Origin: JAPKZH01 sp964537875
GTDB taxonomy: Bacteria > Acidobacteriota > Aminicenantia > Aminicenantales > UBA4085
DNA: 37,825 nt
NCBI GenBank assembly: GCA_964537875.1
Contig: CAZIDN010000035.1
Location: 1 to 37,825 of the forward strand
Reading direction: 5' to 3'
The position numbers and the translations under genes were made by a program. This document shows positions 6,797-14,848 of this stretch, piece by piece. The first letter of the stretch is position 1. Each line of letters begins with the position of its first letter. The notes beneath the pieces are model-generated. The model was not told the DNA's origin, did no database searches, and saw nothing but the letters and a program-made list of their open reading frames with translations.

Positions 6797-8506
6797 ATGA
6801 AGAAAGGCAAATATATCCTTGCCCTTTTTCTCATCTTTTTTGTCCTGATCATCGCCACGATTGCCTCCTTCCTCTATTATGAGATCGGACGGCCGCCGGC
6901 CATTCCGGCCCTGTCCTACCTCGAAATCAAGCTGGAAGGCCCTCTCCAAGAATATCCCGAAACGAATTTCTGGACGTCCTTGTTCCTGGGCGCCCGGCCG
7001 TTGGCGGTTCACGACATCTGGATGTGCTTGAGAAAAGCCAGGGTCGATGACCGCATCGCCGGTGTCCTGCTGCGGCTGGGAGTCCTCGACTGCGACTGGG
7101 CGAAATGCAGCGAGATCCGCGACTCGGTTCTCGACTTCAGGAAGTCCGGGAAAAAGATCTACGCTTACATCGAAGAGGCCCCCGAGTTCGACAAGGAATA
7201 CTATGTGGCCACGGCCTGCGACAAGATCGTTCTTCATCCGCTCGGCTGGCTTGGGATCAGCGGCATCGGAGGCTACGTGCCTTTCTTCAAGAAAGCCCTT
7301 GATCAACTGGGCATCGAGGCCGAGTTCGAGCATGTCGAGGAATTCAAGACCGCTTACAACATGTTCACGGAAAAAGGCTTTACCGAAGCCCACAAGATCA
7401 TGACGGAGGCCATCTATCGCGATCACTTCGAGCATTACGTCCGGGCCGTCGCCGAAGCCCGGAAAAAGAGCGAGGCCGAGGTCCGCGGCTTGATCGACGA
7501 GGCGTTTTTCCAGGGCAAACGGGCTCTCGAATCCGGGCTCGTGGATGACCTTCTTTTTGACGACCAGGTGAGAGGTCTTTTTCGGAAAGAGGGAAGGCCC
7601 TCCAAACGGACGACGCTGGCCGAATATGTCCGGATCGACCCGGTCTCGGTCGGGCTGAACACGGGAAGAAGGATCGCCTTGATTTACGGCACGGGCCCCA
7701 TTCACGGCGGCGAAAGCCTTTATCAGAGCATGGGCTCGGAAACGATCGCCCGGTGGATCCGGGCAGCCCGGGAGGATAAGTCCATCGCGGCCATCGTCTT
7801 CCGGGTGGACAGCCCCGGCGGAGCCGCCGTCGCCTCGGATACCATCTGGCGGGAAGTGGCTCTCGCCAAAAAGGAAAAACCGTTCGTCGTGTCCATGTCG
7901 GATATGGCGGGATCGGGCGGATACTGGGTCTCGATGGCCGCCCACAAGATCGTCGCCCAGCCCCAGACGCTCACGGGCTCGATCGGCGTGTTGACGGGAA
8001 AATTCAACCTGTCCCGTCTTTACGAAAAACTGGGTGTCACCGCCGAAAAGATCAGCTTCGGCAAAAGGTCGGATATCTACTCGACGTTCCGGGGGCTGAC
8101 CGCCGAAGAACGGCAGCTGTTCAAAAAACAGATCCTGTGGATCTATGACCAGTTCTTGACCAAGGCGGCCGAAGGGCGGAACATGACCAAAGAGGAGATC
8201 GACAAGATCGGGAAAGGCCGGGTATGGACGGGAAGCCAGGCCAAGCAGCTCAAGCTGGTGGACGAGATAGGCGGTCTGGCCAAGGCCATCGAGATCGCCA
8301 AGGGACTGGCCGGGGTCGACAAGACCGAGGAGGTCCGCTTGGTCATCTGGCCGAAAAAGACGTCCTTCCTGGGCGCCTTCTTCGGTCAGAGAGAAACCCC
8401 CTTGGGAATCCGTCTGCCATCGGGATTGGAAAAAGCCCTGGCCGCGGCGGGCCGGCTGGATCAGGAAAAAATCTGGGCCTTGATGCCCTTGATCGTGAAC
8501 TTTTAA
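6797..8506 (+). CDS. sppA: signal peptide peptidase SppA, two-domain (67K) type
   Basis: This 569-residue inner-membrane serine protease of family S49 degrades signal peptides left after secretion. A single N-terminal membrane helix spans residues about 6-28. The N-terminal S49 domain carries the general-base lysine in EEFKTAYNMF (Lys184). The C-terminal domain carries the nucleophile in MAGSGGYWVS (Ser373), followed by the conserved TLTGSIGV. This split Ser/Lys dyad is typical of the long, E. coli-like form. The frame is open upstream to 6584 through the palindromic repeat. The ATG at 6797 is chosen because CAAGGAG lies 7 nt upstream and the protein then starts with its membrane anchor. Confidence 0.93.
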   Translation: MKKGKYILALFLIFFVLIIATIASFLYYEIGRPPAIPALSYLEIKLEGPLQEYPETNFWTSLFLGARPLAVHDIWMCLRKARVDDRIAGVLLRLGVLDCDWAKCSEIRDSVLDFRKSGKKIYAYIEEAPEFDKEYYVATACDKIVLHPLGWLGISGIGGYVPFFKKALDQLGIEAEFEHVEEFKTAYNMFTEKGFTEAHKIMTEAIYRDHFEHYVRAVAEARKKSEAEVRGLIDEAFFQGKRALESGLVDDLLFDDQVRGLFRKEGRPSKRTTLAEYVRIDPVSVGLNTGRRIALIYGTGPIHGGESLYQSMGSETIARWIRAAREDKSIAAIVFRVDSPGGAAVASDTIWREVALAKKEKPFVVSMSDMAGSGGYWVSMAAHKIVAQPQTLTGSIGVLTGKFNLSRLYEKLGVTAEKISFGKRSDIYSTFRGLTAEERQLFKKQILWIYDQFLTKAAEGRNMTKEEIDKIGKGRVWTGSQAKQLKLVDEIGGLAKAIEIAKGLAGVDKTEEVRLVIWPKKTSFLGAFFGQRETPLGIRLPSGLEKALAAAGRLDQEKIWALMPLIVNF

Positions 8507-8515
8507 CGGGACAGG

Positions 8516-8818
8516 CTACTTCTTTTTTTTGATGAGCACTTTCTCATCCGGCGTGACCATCCACAGTTGGCCGCGGGCGGCCCGTTCGACGGCCTTCGGG
8601 TTCTTTTCAAGGTCGGCGATCTCCCGCTCCAGGCGGCTCTTTTCCTGCTTGAGTTGCTCGATCTCCTTTTCCAAGGCGGCGTAATTCTTGCGGGCCCGGT
8701 AGATCTCGATCAGTCCCTTCTTGCCGAAGAGCGATGTGATGAACAGGACGACAAGAAGAAAGGCCAGCCCGCCGATCAAGACTTTTTTCTTCCACGAGCC
8801 GGCGTTTTTTTCTTTCAC
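8516..8818 (-). CDS. ftsB: septum formation initiator, FtsB/DivIC family
   Basis: This is a 100-residue bitopic membrane protein. It has a short basic cytoplasmic end, a membrane helix at about residues 12-30, then a coiled coil (YAALEKEIEQLKQEKSRLER) and a small C-terminal segment with NPKAVERAARGQLWMV. That order and length are characteristic of FtsB/DivIC, which joins FtsL and FtsQ/DivIB in the divisome. The start is a GTG that overlaps the stop of the upstream phosphohexomutase by 4 nt (GTGA), so translation is probably coupled. It converges on sppA with a 9-nt gap. Confidence 0.88.
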   Translation of the reverse strand: MKEKNAGSWKKKVLIGGLAFLLVVLFITSLFGKKGLIEIYRARKNYAALEKEIEQLKQEKSRLEREIADLEKNPKAVERAARGQLWMVTPDEKVLIKKKK

Positions 8819-10215
8819 CCAAGTTTCTCCAGGCCCGATTTCACCAGATTCCGGAGTTCCGTCTTGGAGCCCGACTCCGCATAGCAGCGGATGACAGGCT
8901 CGGTGCCCGACAGCCGGAGCAGAAGCCAGTCATCGTCGGAAAAATCGAGCTTCATGCCGTCGATGGTCTCGACGTTGAGGACGCGCCGGCCGCCGAGCTG
9001 CGCGGGCGGATTCTTGAACAACTTTCTGAGCTTCTTCTCCCGCTCCGGCGTCAGCGGGAGGCTCTTCTGGATGCCGATCCGCTCGCCGTATTCCTTGAAG
9101 AGGTCCTGGAGCAGTGCGGACAGGCTCTTCCCGGACGCCGCCACCATTTCCGTCACAAGCAGGCCGGCAAAAATTCCGTCCTTTTCGGGGAGGTGATCCT
9201 TGATGGCCATGGAGGCGCTCTCTTCGCCGCCGAAGATGATCTCGTTTCTCAAGAACAGGTCGGCCAGGAACTTAAACCCGACGGGTGTCTTGTAAAGCGG
9301 CAGGTCATACTTGCGGGCGATGCGGTCCAAGAAATGCGTCGTCGCCACGGACCGAGCCACGCCGCCCCGCCATCCCTTGTCGACAACGACATAGCGGAGG
9401 AGCAGGGACAGGATGAGGTTCTGGATGATGAAGTTGCCTTCGTGGTCGACGATCCCAAAGCGGTCGCCGTCGGCATCCGTGGCCAGGCCCAGATCGCACT
9501 TTTTTTCGCGGACCAACCGTCTCAGATCCCCCAGGTTCTCCTCCGTGCAGGACGGCGCGATGCCCCCAAAGTAAGGATCGATATAGCCGTGGATTTCCTC
9601 GACAGGAACCTGATTCTCTTCGAGGATTTCATCCAGATATTCGCGGCTCGTCCCGTAGAGCAGGTCCACACCGACTTTCACGCCCGACCTGCGGATGAGG
9701 TCGAAATCGATCTTGTCCTGGAGGAAGGCCAGGTAATCGCTCTGCAGGTCGATCTTTTCAATGTATTCCTTTTGCGAGTAGCGGGGCAAAAATGAAAAAT
9801 CCTTCTCCAGCAGCTTGATTTCCGCCTCGATCGTATCCGTCTCGGAGGGAAGCGCCGGCGCGCCGGAATCCGTGTTGTATTTCAGGCCGTTATATTCGGG
9901 CGGGTTGAAGGAGGCCGTGAAATTGATGCCGCCTTGGGCCTTTCGCTTGATGATCTGGAAGGCCTGGGCTTGGGACGGAGCATCCCGTTCGGCCAAGTAG
10001 ACATGGATTTTGTTGTGGGAAAGGACCTTGGCCGCCTCGGACGCATAGCGTTCGGAAAGAAAGCGGGTGTCGTAATTGACGATGACGGAGACGTCCCGGC
10101 CGGGAAACTTCTGTTTCAAGAAATTGGCGATGGCCTGGACGACGAGGCGGACGTTTTGGAAGGTGAAGGCCTCACCCATGACCGCCCGCCAGCCGGATGT
10201 TCCAAATCGGATCAT
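8815..10215 (-). CDS. phosphoglucomutase/phosphomannomutase family enzyme
   Basis: This 466-residue alpha-D-phosphohexomutase interconverts hexose 1- and 6-phosphates. The four signature loops are present. The N-terminal GTSGWRA is followed by the catalytic phosphoserine loop TASFNPPEYNG (Ser102; the usual TASHNP has Phe in place of His). The metal loop is DADGDR (247-252), the sugar-binding loop is GGEESASM, and the phosphate-binding loop is RLSGTEPVIR near the C-terminus. The frame continues upstream to 10320, but homologues begin at M-I-R-F-G-T-S-G, so the ATG at 10215 is used although its ribosome site is weak. It supplies sugar phosphates probably used with GalU. Glucose versus mannose specificity cannot be read from sequence alone. 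Confidence 0.88.
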   Translation of the reverse strand: MIRFGTSGWRAVMGEAFTFQNVRLVVQAIANFLKQKFPGRDVSVIVNYDTRFLSERYASEAAKVLSHNKIHVYLAERDAPSQAQAFQIIKRKAQGGINFTASFNPPEYNGLKYNTDSGAPALPSETDTIEAEIKLLEKDFSFLPRYSQKEYIEKIDLQSDYLAFLQDKIDFDLIRRSGVKVGVDLLYGTSREYLDEILEENQVPVEEIHGYIDPYFGGIAPSCTEENLGDLRRLVREKKCDLGLATDADGDRFGIVDHEGNFIIQNLILSLLLRYVVVDKGWRGGVARSVATTHFLDRIARKYDLPLYKTPVGFKFLADLFLRNEIIFGGEESASMAIKDHLPEKDGIFAGLLVTEMVAASGKSLSALLQDLFKEYGERIGIQKSLPLTPEREKKLRKLFKNPPAQLGGRRVLNVETIDGMKLDFSDDDWLLLRLSGTEPVIRCYAESGSKTELRNLVKSGLEKLG

Positions 10216-10294
10216 TTTTTCAAAAATTAGCACAACTGCCACGGAAAAGCAACCCGGCTCGCGGCCGACTTGGACTGATTGGGTCAAAGAGAGA

Positions 10295-10536
10295 GCTTTG
10301 GAAAGGGATGCAGCGACCATGAGGGATTTAGCCTAAAAATTTCGGCTTTTGAGGGAAGCCTCTCTAGAGGCCGGCGAGAATGTTTGAGCAAGGATAATAA
10401 AATGATAAACGTCGTGATGTGGACGAGGACATCCTTTTTAAGCGGCTTTCAAATACGCGAGAAACGCAGCCGCCGAAAAAGCCGAAATTTTTATGGCGTG
10501 AAAAATCCCGTTCTGGAGCGAATCCCTTTCCAAAGC
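10295..10536. repeat. 242-nt palindromic (MITE-like) element between pcm and the phosphohexomutase
   Basis: The termini GCTTTGGAAAGGGAT (10295-10309) and 10522-10536 are perfect 15-nt inverted repeats. Further in, TAAAAATTTCGGCTTTT (10334-10350) is perfectly repeated inverted at 10477-10493 (17 of 17), and GGGATTT / AAATCCC pair between them. The element fills most of the 328-nt gap 10216-10543; the remainder has no recognisable gene. It has no transposase and could be a non-autonomous element. Confidence 0.75.
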
Positions 10537-10543
10537 GCGAAAA

Positions 10544-11284
10544 CTATTTTTTTCTCTTTTTTCCCTCGCCGATCATGGGCACGAAGCGGACGCCGGAGAT
10601 GGCCCTGGTCTTGGCCTGGCCTTTGACCTTGGTCACGAGAGTCAAGACCTGAACCTCGTCCGTATCACCCAACGGCGCAATGAGCCGTCCGCCCTCTTTC
10701 AGTTGTTCGAAAAGCGGCGGCGGGACCCGCGAGGTCGCGCAGGTGACGATGATGGCATCGAAAGGCGCCTGCTCCTTCCAGCCGAAGAAGCCGTCGCCGC
10801 TTTTGACCTCGACCCGCTCATATTTTAGACGGCGCAAGGTCTGGGCGGCCTGCTTGGCTAAGGCCTCATGGATCTCGATGGTATAGACTCTGTCGGCCAG
10901 CTCGGCCAGGACCGCGGCCTGGTATCCCGAACCTGTCCCGACCTCGAGGACTTTTTCTTTGCCCTTGAGCTCCAGGCACTGGGTCATCAAAGCCACGATA
11001 TAGGGCTGGGAGATCGTCTGGCCCTCTTCGATGGGCAGCGGATAGTCTTCGTATGCTTCGCCGCGGAAGCGCGGGTCGATAAAGAGGTGCCGGGGAACGC
11101 GTTCCATCGCTCCAAGCACTCGTCGATCCGTGATGTCCCTCGCCCGCAATTGCTCGTCGACCATGAGTTGCCGTTTTTTGGCAAAGGCAGCTTCTTCGCT
11201 TTGCTCCGGTTGAGGAAAAACCATCCCCATCAAAAGCAGATAAATCACGACCGTCACGAACGCGCCAACTGTCTTCCCTTTCAT
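10544..11284 (-). CDS. pcm: protein-L-isoaspartate O-methyltransferase with N-terminal signal-like segment
   Basis: This is a 246-residue class I methyltransferase that repairs isoaspartyl residues using S-adenosylmethionine. The family landmarks are in order: RVPRHLFIDP, YEDYPLPIEEGQTISQPYIV, the SAM loop VLEVGTGSGYQAAVLA, then DAIIVTCATSRVPPPL and LKEGGRLIAPLG. The first ~25 residues (KTVGAFVTVVIYLLLMGMVF) look like a signal peptide or membrane anchor, which cytosolic Pcm lacks. An internal ATG at 11164 would remove it, but neither start has a clear ribosome site. The catalytic domain is intact. It is divergent from coaD across a 271-nt gap counted to the coaD ATG. Confidence 0.87.
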   Translation of the reverse strand: MKGKTVGAFVTVVIYLLLMGMVFPQPEQSEEAAFAKKRQLMVDEQLRARDITDRRVLGAMERVPRHLFIDPRFRGEAYEDYPLPIEEGQTISQPYIVALMTQCLELKGKEKVLEVGTGSGYQAAVLAELADRVYTIEIHEALAKQAAQTLRRLKYERVEVKSGDGFFGWKEQAPFDAIIVTCATSRVPPPLFEQLKEGGRLIAPLGDTDEVQVLTLVTKVKGQAKTRAISGVRFVPMIGEGKKRKK

Positions 11285-11485
11285 ACTGACATTTTCGGTC
11301 AGATCGCATCCAAAATCAAGCCGTCTCCCCCGAGAATCACCCCCCCTCTTTTGAGGTGATGGAAATTTACCCCTGGATTCATCGCGCTAGGGGATTGTCT
11401 TGACTTCCGAATGACCGATAATGGAGCACGTCAATGTGAAAAGGCTGATGCCCTTGTGGTTAGAGCAATTTTTGGAAAGTATTGT

Positions 11486-11514
11486 TTGACAAAGGAGACA
11501 ATTTTTGTTAATGA
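11486..11514 (+). promoter_or_regulatory. possible sigma-70 promoter for coaD
   Basis: TTGACA at 11486-11491 is a perfect -35 box; the -10 candidate at 11509-11514 (TAATGA) is weak. If it is real, transcription starts just before the ATG at 11556. An AAAGGAG (11491-11497) overlaps it. The rest of 11285-11485 shows no gene and no other well-spaced promoter. Confidence 0.35.
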
Positions 11515-11555
11515 CTGAGGTTGGAACCGGGGCCAGAAGGAAAAAAAGTCCTCTG

Positions 11556-12041
11556 ATGGAGAAAACGGCCATCTACCCCGGGTCCTTCGACCCGATCACC
11601 AACGGGCATGTCGATATCATCCTCCGAGGGGCCAAGCTTTTTCCGCGGATCCTAGTCGCCGTCCTCGAAAATCCCAAAAAGAAGCCTCTCTTCACGACTA
11701 AAGAGAGGATGGACATGATTCGGAAAATTTTCCAGAACAGGGCGAACATCGAAGTCAAGGCCTTTCAAGGGCTGCTGGTCGAATTCGCCAAAGCCAACGA
11801 TGCCAAGATCGTGATCCGGGGTCTGCGGGCCATCTCCGATTTTGAATATGAATTCCAGATGGCCCTCATGAACCAGAAACTGAACCCGGCCATCGAGACG
11901 TTCTTCATGATGCCCAACGCCAAGTACACCTTTCTCAGCTCCAATCTTGTCAAGGAAGTTTTTTCGCTGGGCGGATGCATTCACGACCTCGTTCCGCCGG
12001 TCGTCGAGCACAAGCTCCGTGAGAAATTCGCCAAGAAATGA
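11556..12041 (+). CDS. coaD: phosphopantetheine adenylyltransferase
   Basis: This 161-residue cytoplasmic enzyme converts 4'-phosphopantetheine and ATP to dephospho-CoA. It has the nucleotidyltransferase motif GSFDPITNGH near the N-terminus, VIRGLRAISDFEYEFQMALM in the middle, and FLSSNLVKEV near the C-terminus (the ISSTxVRE motif). Length and start match the family. The frame is open upstream to a TTG at 11505 with AAAGGAG 7 nt before it. That start would add 17 basic residues not seen in CoaD, so the ATG at 11556 is preferred, though it lacks a well-placed Shine-Dalgarno. CoaBC, the preceding two steps of the same pathway, is encoded at 21153-22346. pilM starts 35 nt downstream. Confidence 0.93.
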   Translation: MEKTAIYPGSFDPITNGHVDIILRGAKLFPRILVAVLENPKKKPLFTTKERMDMIRKIFQNRANIEVKAFQGLLVEFAKANDAKIVIRGLRAISDFEYEFQMALMNQKLNPAIETFFMMPNAKYTFLSSNLVKEVFSLGGCIHDLVPPVVEHKLREKFAKK

Positions 12042-12076
12042 AAGTCATTTAATAATAATAATATGGTAGGAGAAAC

Positions 12077-13156
12077 ATGTTAGGCCTAAAGAGAGAAAAA
12101 GCCGTCGTCGGCCTCGATATCGGCTCCTACGCGATCAAGGCCCTCGAACTCGAGATCAAGAAGAAAGGCAAACAAAACGCCTACGAAGTCACCAAAGTCG
12201 GCTACGAACCCCTCCCCCACGATGCGATTGTCGAGGGCACAATCATCGACTCGGCGGCCGTTGTCGAGACCATCAAAGCACTGTTTGAGAAAAACAAAAT
12301 CACCAACAAGGATGTCGTCATCTCCATCTCGGGGAACTCGGTGATCATCAAGAGGATCGCCCTGCCCGCCATGGAATCCGAGGAACTGGCGGAATCGATT
12401 ATCTGGGAAGCCAAGCACAACATCCCCTACCCGTACGAAGAGACGAATGTGGACTATGCCATCCTCAAGCCGCCGCCCGGGACGGAGGGAAAGAACCTGG
12501 AGATCCTTCTCGTCGCCGTCAAAAAGGATAAGGTGGCGGCCTACAGCAACGTCATCCACCAGACGCGAAAGAATTTGGAGGCGATCGAAGTGGACGCCTT
12601 CGCCCTGCACAACGCGCTCGAGATCAACTACCCGGAAGACTTCCTGGACAAGACCGTGGCCCTGATCAACATCGGCGCCAACATCACCACGATCATCATC
12701 TGCGAGAAAGGCACACCGCAGCTTTTCCGCGACCTGTCCATCGGCGGCTATTACTTCACCGAGAACCTGCGCAAAGACCTCAATGTCAGCTATGAAGAAG
12801 CAGAAAGTATGCTCAAGGGCGCTCCGCCGAAAAACGTCCAAGCCGTCGAGGTCGAAGCGGCCCTGGGCATGAACGTCAAGGGGCTGGTCGAGGAGGTGGA
12901 AAAAACCTTCACCTTCTTCGAAGCCGAGGATAAAAAGGAAAAGAAAATCGAGCAGATCTACCTTTGCGGGGGTCTGGCCAACCTCAAAAACATCGCCGGC
13001 ACCTTCGAAGCCAAGTTCAAGACCAAGACGATCCTGTTCGACCCGTTCCGGAATGTGTATTACAACGAGAGAAAGCTGAGCCCCCAGTACTACCAGGAGA
13101 TGGCCACGTTCTTCGGCGTGGTGACGGGACTCGCCACCCGGAAGAAAGAGAAGTAA
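12077..13156 (+). CDS. pilM: type IV pilus inner-membrane platform protein PilM
   Basis: This is a 359-residue actin-like cytoplasmic ATP-binding protein. VVGLDIGSYAIKALEL is the phosphate-1 motif, VALINIGANITTIII the phosphate-2 motif, and IYLCGGLANLKN the adenosine motif. It binds the cytoplasmic tip of PilN and links the alignment complex to the pilus motors. GGAG lies 5 nt before the ATG. It is the first gene of pilMNOPQ, with pilN starting 3 nt after its stop. The preceding coaD has no visible terminator, so read-through is possible. Confidence 0.95.
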   Translation: MLGLKREKAVVGLDIGSYAIKALELEIKKKGKQNAYEVTKVGYEPLPHDAIVEGTIIDSAAVVETIKALFEKNKITNKDVVISISGNSVIIKRIALPAMESEELAESIIWEAKHNIPYPYEETNVDYAILKPPPGTEGKNLEILLVAVKKDKVAAYSNVIHQTRKNLEAIEVDAFALHNALEINYPEDFLDKTVALINIGANITTIIICEKGTPQLFRDLSIGGYYFTENLRKDLNVSYEEAESMLKGAPPKNVQAVEVEAALGMNVKGLVEEVEKTFTFFEAEDKKEKKIEQIYLCGGLANLKNIAGTFEAKFKTKTILFDPFRNVYYNERKLSPQYYQEMATFFGVVTGLATRKKEK

Positions 13157-13159
13157 GCC

Positions 13160-13786
13160 ATGATTCGCATCAATTTATTCAAAGCCGAAAAAAAAGAATT
13201 CGAGGAAAAACCGATCGACCAGGAGCCTGAAGTCAAGGAGAAAAAGCGGGCTCCCTCCGGAAGCCTCATCCTCATCCTGTTCGTCATCGTCCTGGCCGCC
13301 CTGGCCTACGTCCAGAGGCGCTCGCTCCTCGGCGAGCGGGACCAGTTGGATGCCGCCCAACAGGAACAAAAACGCCTGCAGACTGCGCTCCAACAACTGG
13401 AGCTGGTCGAACAGCAAAAGCTGCTCCTGGAGCAAAAAATCGCCCTGATCCATCAGCTCAAACTCCAGCAGAGCATCCCCGTGAAGATCATGACCGAAAT
13501 CAGCAGGAGCCTTCCGGAATGGGTCTGGCTGACGGAAGCGTCCTTTGAAAAACAGAAGGTCCAGATCAAAGGCCGGGCGCTGTCCAACAACCTCATCGCC
13601 GATTACATGTCCAACCTGGAGAAAAGCGGGCTGTTCAGCGCCGTCAACATCATCAGTTCCACCCAGAAGACGACTCAGAACAGCCAATACATGGACTTCT
13701 CCCTGAACGCCAGCTATCTTCTCCCTCCAGAACTCCAGCCGCCCGCAAAAACGCCTGAACAAAACAAAAAGGGGAAAAGCCAATGA
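13160..13786 (+). CDS. pilN: type IV pilus alignment protein PilN
   Basis: This is a 208-residue bitopic protein. The N-terminal MIRINLFKAEKK matches the IN-L motif that docks into PilM. An unusually charged linker (residues 12-32) follows, then a membrane helix at about 35-52. A Gln-rich coiled coil (about 60-105) leads into a ferredoxin-like periplasmic domain (SLPEWVWLTEASFEKQKVQIKG). It pairs with PilO to form the periplasmic stalk. Its stop overlaps the pilO start by 4 nt. Confidence 0.92.
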   Translation: MIRINLFKAEKKEFEEKPIDQEPEVKEKKRAPSGSLILILFVIVLAALAYVQRRSLLGERDQLDAAQQEQKRLQTALQQLELVEQQKLLLEQKIALIHQLKLQQSIPVKIMTEISRSLPEWVWLTEASFEKQKVQIKGRALSNNLIADYMSNLEKSGLFSAVNIISSTQKTTQNSQYMDFSLNASYLLPPELQPPAKTPEQNKKGKSQ

Positions 13787-14376
13787 AGAACTGGGCTTGG
13801 TACGGCAATGTCATCATCGGGCTTGTCATTTCGGCCCTGGCCTATATGTTTTGGTTCAAGCCGCAGATGGCCGAGGTCAAAAGCCTGAAGACGGAACGGA
13901 TAAAAATCGAAGCGTCCATCGAAAAACTGAGTGCCAAGAAGAAGGAGCTGGACAAGCTCCAAGGTGAAATCGAATTCCTGAACCAAGCGCTCCGGGAGCT
14001 TGAGAACATCATCCCCAAGAAGAGAGAGGAGAGCGAGATTCTGCGCAACGTCCAGCAGATGGCCGTCGACTCCGCTCTCGATGTCATCCAGTTCAAGCCG
14101 GAAAGGGAGATCAACAAGGAATTTCACTCGGAACGGCCGATCTCCATCGAGATCCGGGGCAGCTACCATAATCTGGGCACGCTCTTCGACCGCATCGTCC
14201 ATTTCCCGCGCATCTTCAATATCGACGATTTCAGCATCAAGGCTCTCCGCGCCCAAACGGACTCCGCCACCATCTCCGCCAATTTCACGGCCAAGACCTA
14301 CTTTTTCCTGGACGAGAGCCAGATAAAAAAGCCGGCCGCAGACAAAGCGAAAAAGGCGCCGGTAAGGAAAAAATGA
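13783..14376 (+). CDS. pilO: type IV pilus alignment protein PilO
   Basis: This 197-residue bitopic protein has a membrane helix at residues about 6-24, a coiled coil (LKTERIKIEASIEKLSAKKK), and a periplasmic PilO domain. The latter contains the typical ISIEIRGSYHNLGTLFDRI and FPRIFNIDDFSI. It dimerises with PilN and contacts PilP. The tail is Lys/Ala-rich (KKPAADKAKKAPVRKK). Both ends overlap neighbours by 4 nt (ATGA), consistent with coupled translation. Confidence 0.93.
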   Translation: MKNWAWYGNVIIGLVISALAYMFWFKPQMAEVKSLKTERIKIEASIEKLSAKKKELDKLQGEIEFLNQALRELENIIPKKREESEILRNVQQMAVDSALDVIQFKPEREINKEFHSERPISIEIRGSYHNLGTLFDRIVHFPRIFNIDDFSIKALRAQTDSATISANFTAKTYFFLDESQIKKPAADKAKKAPVRKK

Positions 14377-14846
14377 TGAAACACGCGAAAATCATGATAG
14401 GCGTTCTGGTCCTGGTTTGGCTGGGCCTTCCCCTCGCGACCGCCCAGGTGCCCAAGCAGGCCGCCGCGCAGCAGGTTGTCAAGCCCGACATCCAAAAAGA
14501 AACACCGCCTCTCGCCACCTACGACCCGGCCGGCCGCCGGGATCCCTTCAAGGACCTGCTCGGCGGAAAAGAAGTCAAGGAGAGAGTGGCCTCCGGCGGG
14601 TTGTCCGATGTCTCCATCGACGAGATCAACCTGACCGGGATTGTCAAGATGAAGGGAAAACTCGAGGCCATCATCAGCGTCACGGAGGGATTCCCGATCA
14701 CGGTCAAAGAAGGCGATCGATTAGCCGACGGATATGTCCTGTCCGTCACATCGACGCAGGTCGTCTTCCGCAAGACTAAAGACAGAGGCGTCCCTCTGGC
14801 CAAACCGAAAGATGTCATAAAAGAAATCAGTCCTGAGGAGCTTTAA
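14373..14846 (+). CDS. pilP: type IV pilus lipoprotein-like protein PilP
   Basis: This 157-residue secreted protein has a signal peptide (ILVLVWLGLPLATAQ-like region in residues 5-25) but no clear lipobox, unlike many PilP proteins. An unstructured linker leads to DPAGRRDPFKDLL, the conserved PilP sequence that touches PilO. A beta-sandwich follows (LTGIVKMKGKLEAIISVTEG, VKEGDRLADGYVLSV). It connects the inner-membrane PilMNO complex to the PilQ secretin. The ATG overlaps the pilO stop; pilQ starts 2 nt after its stop. Confidence 0.9.
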   Translation: MMKHAKIMIGVLVLVWLGLPLATAQVPKQAAAQQVVKPDIQKETPPLATYDPAGRRDPFKDLLGGKEVKERVASGGLSDVSIDEINLTGIVKMKGKLEAIISVTEGFPITVKEGDRLADGYVLSVTSTQVVFRKTKDRGVPLAKPKDVIKEISPEEL

Positions 14847-14848
14847 AC

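Noticed and set aside
11400..11422. TTGACT followed by GATAAT upstream of coaD, as a promoter
   Set aside because: The spacer is only 11 nt, too short for sigma-70.
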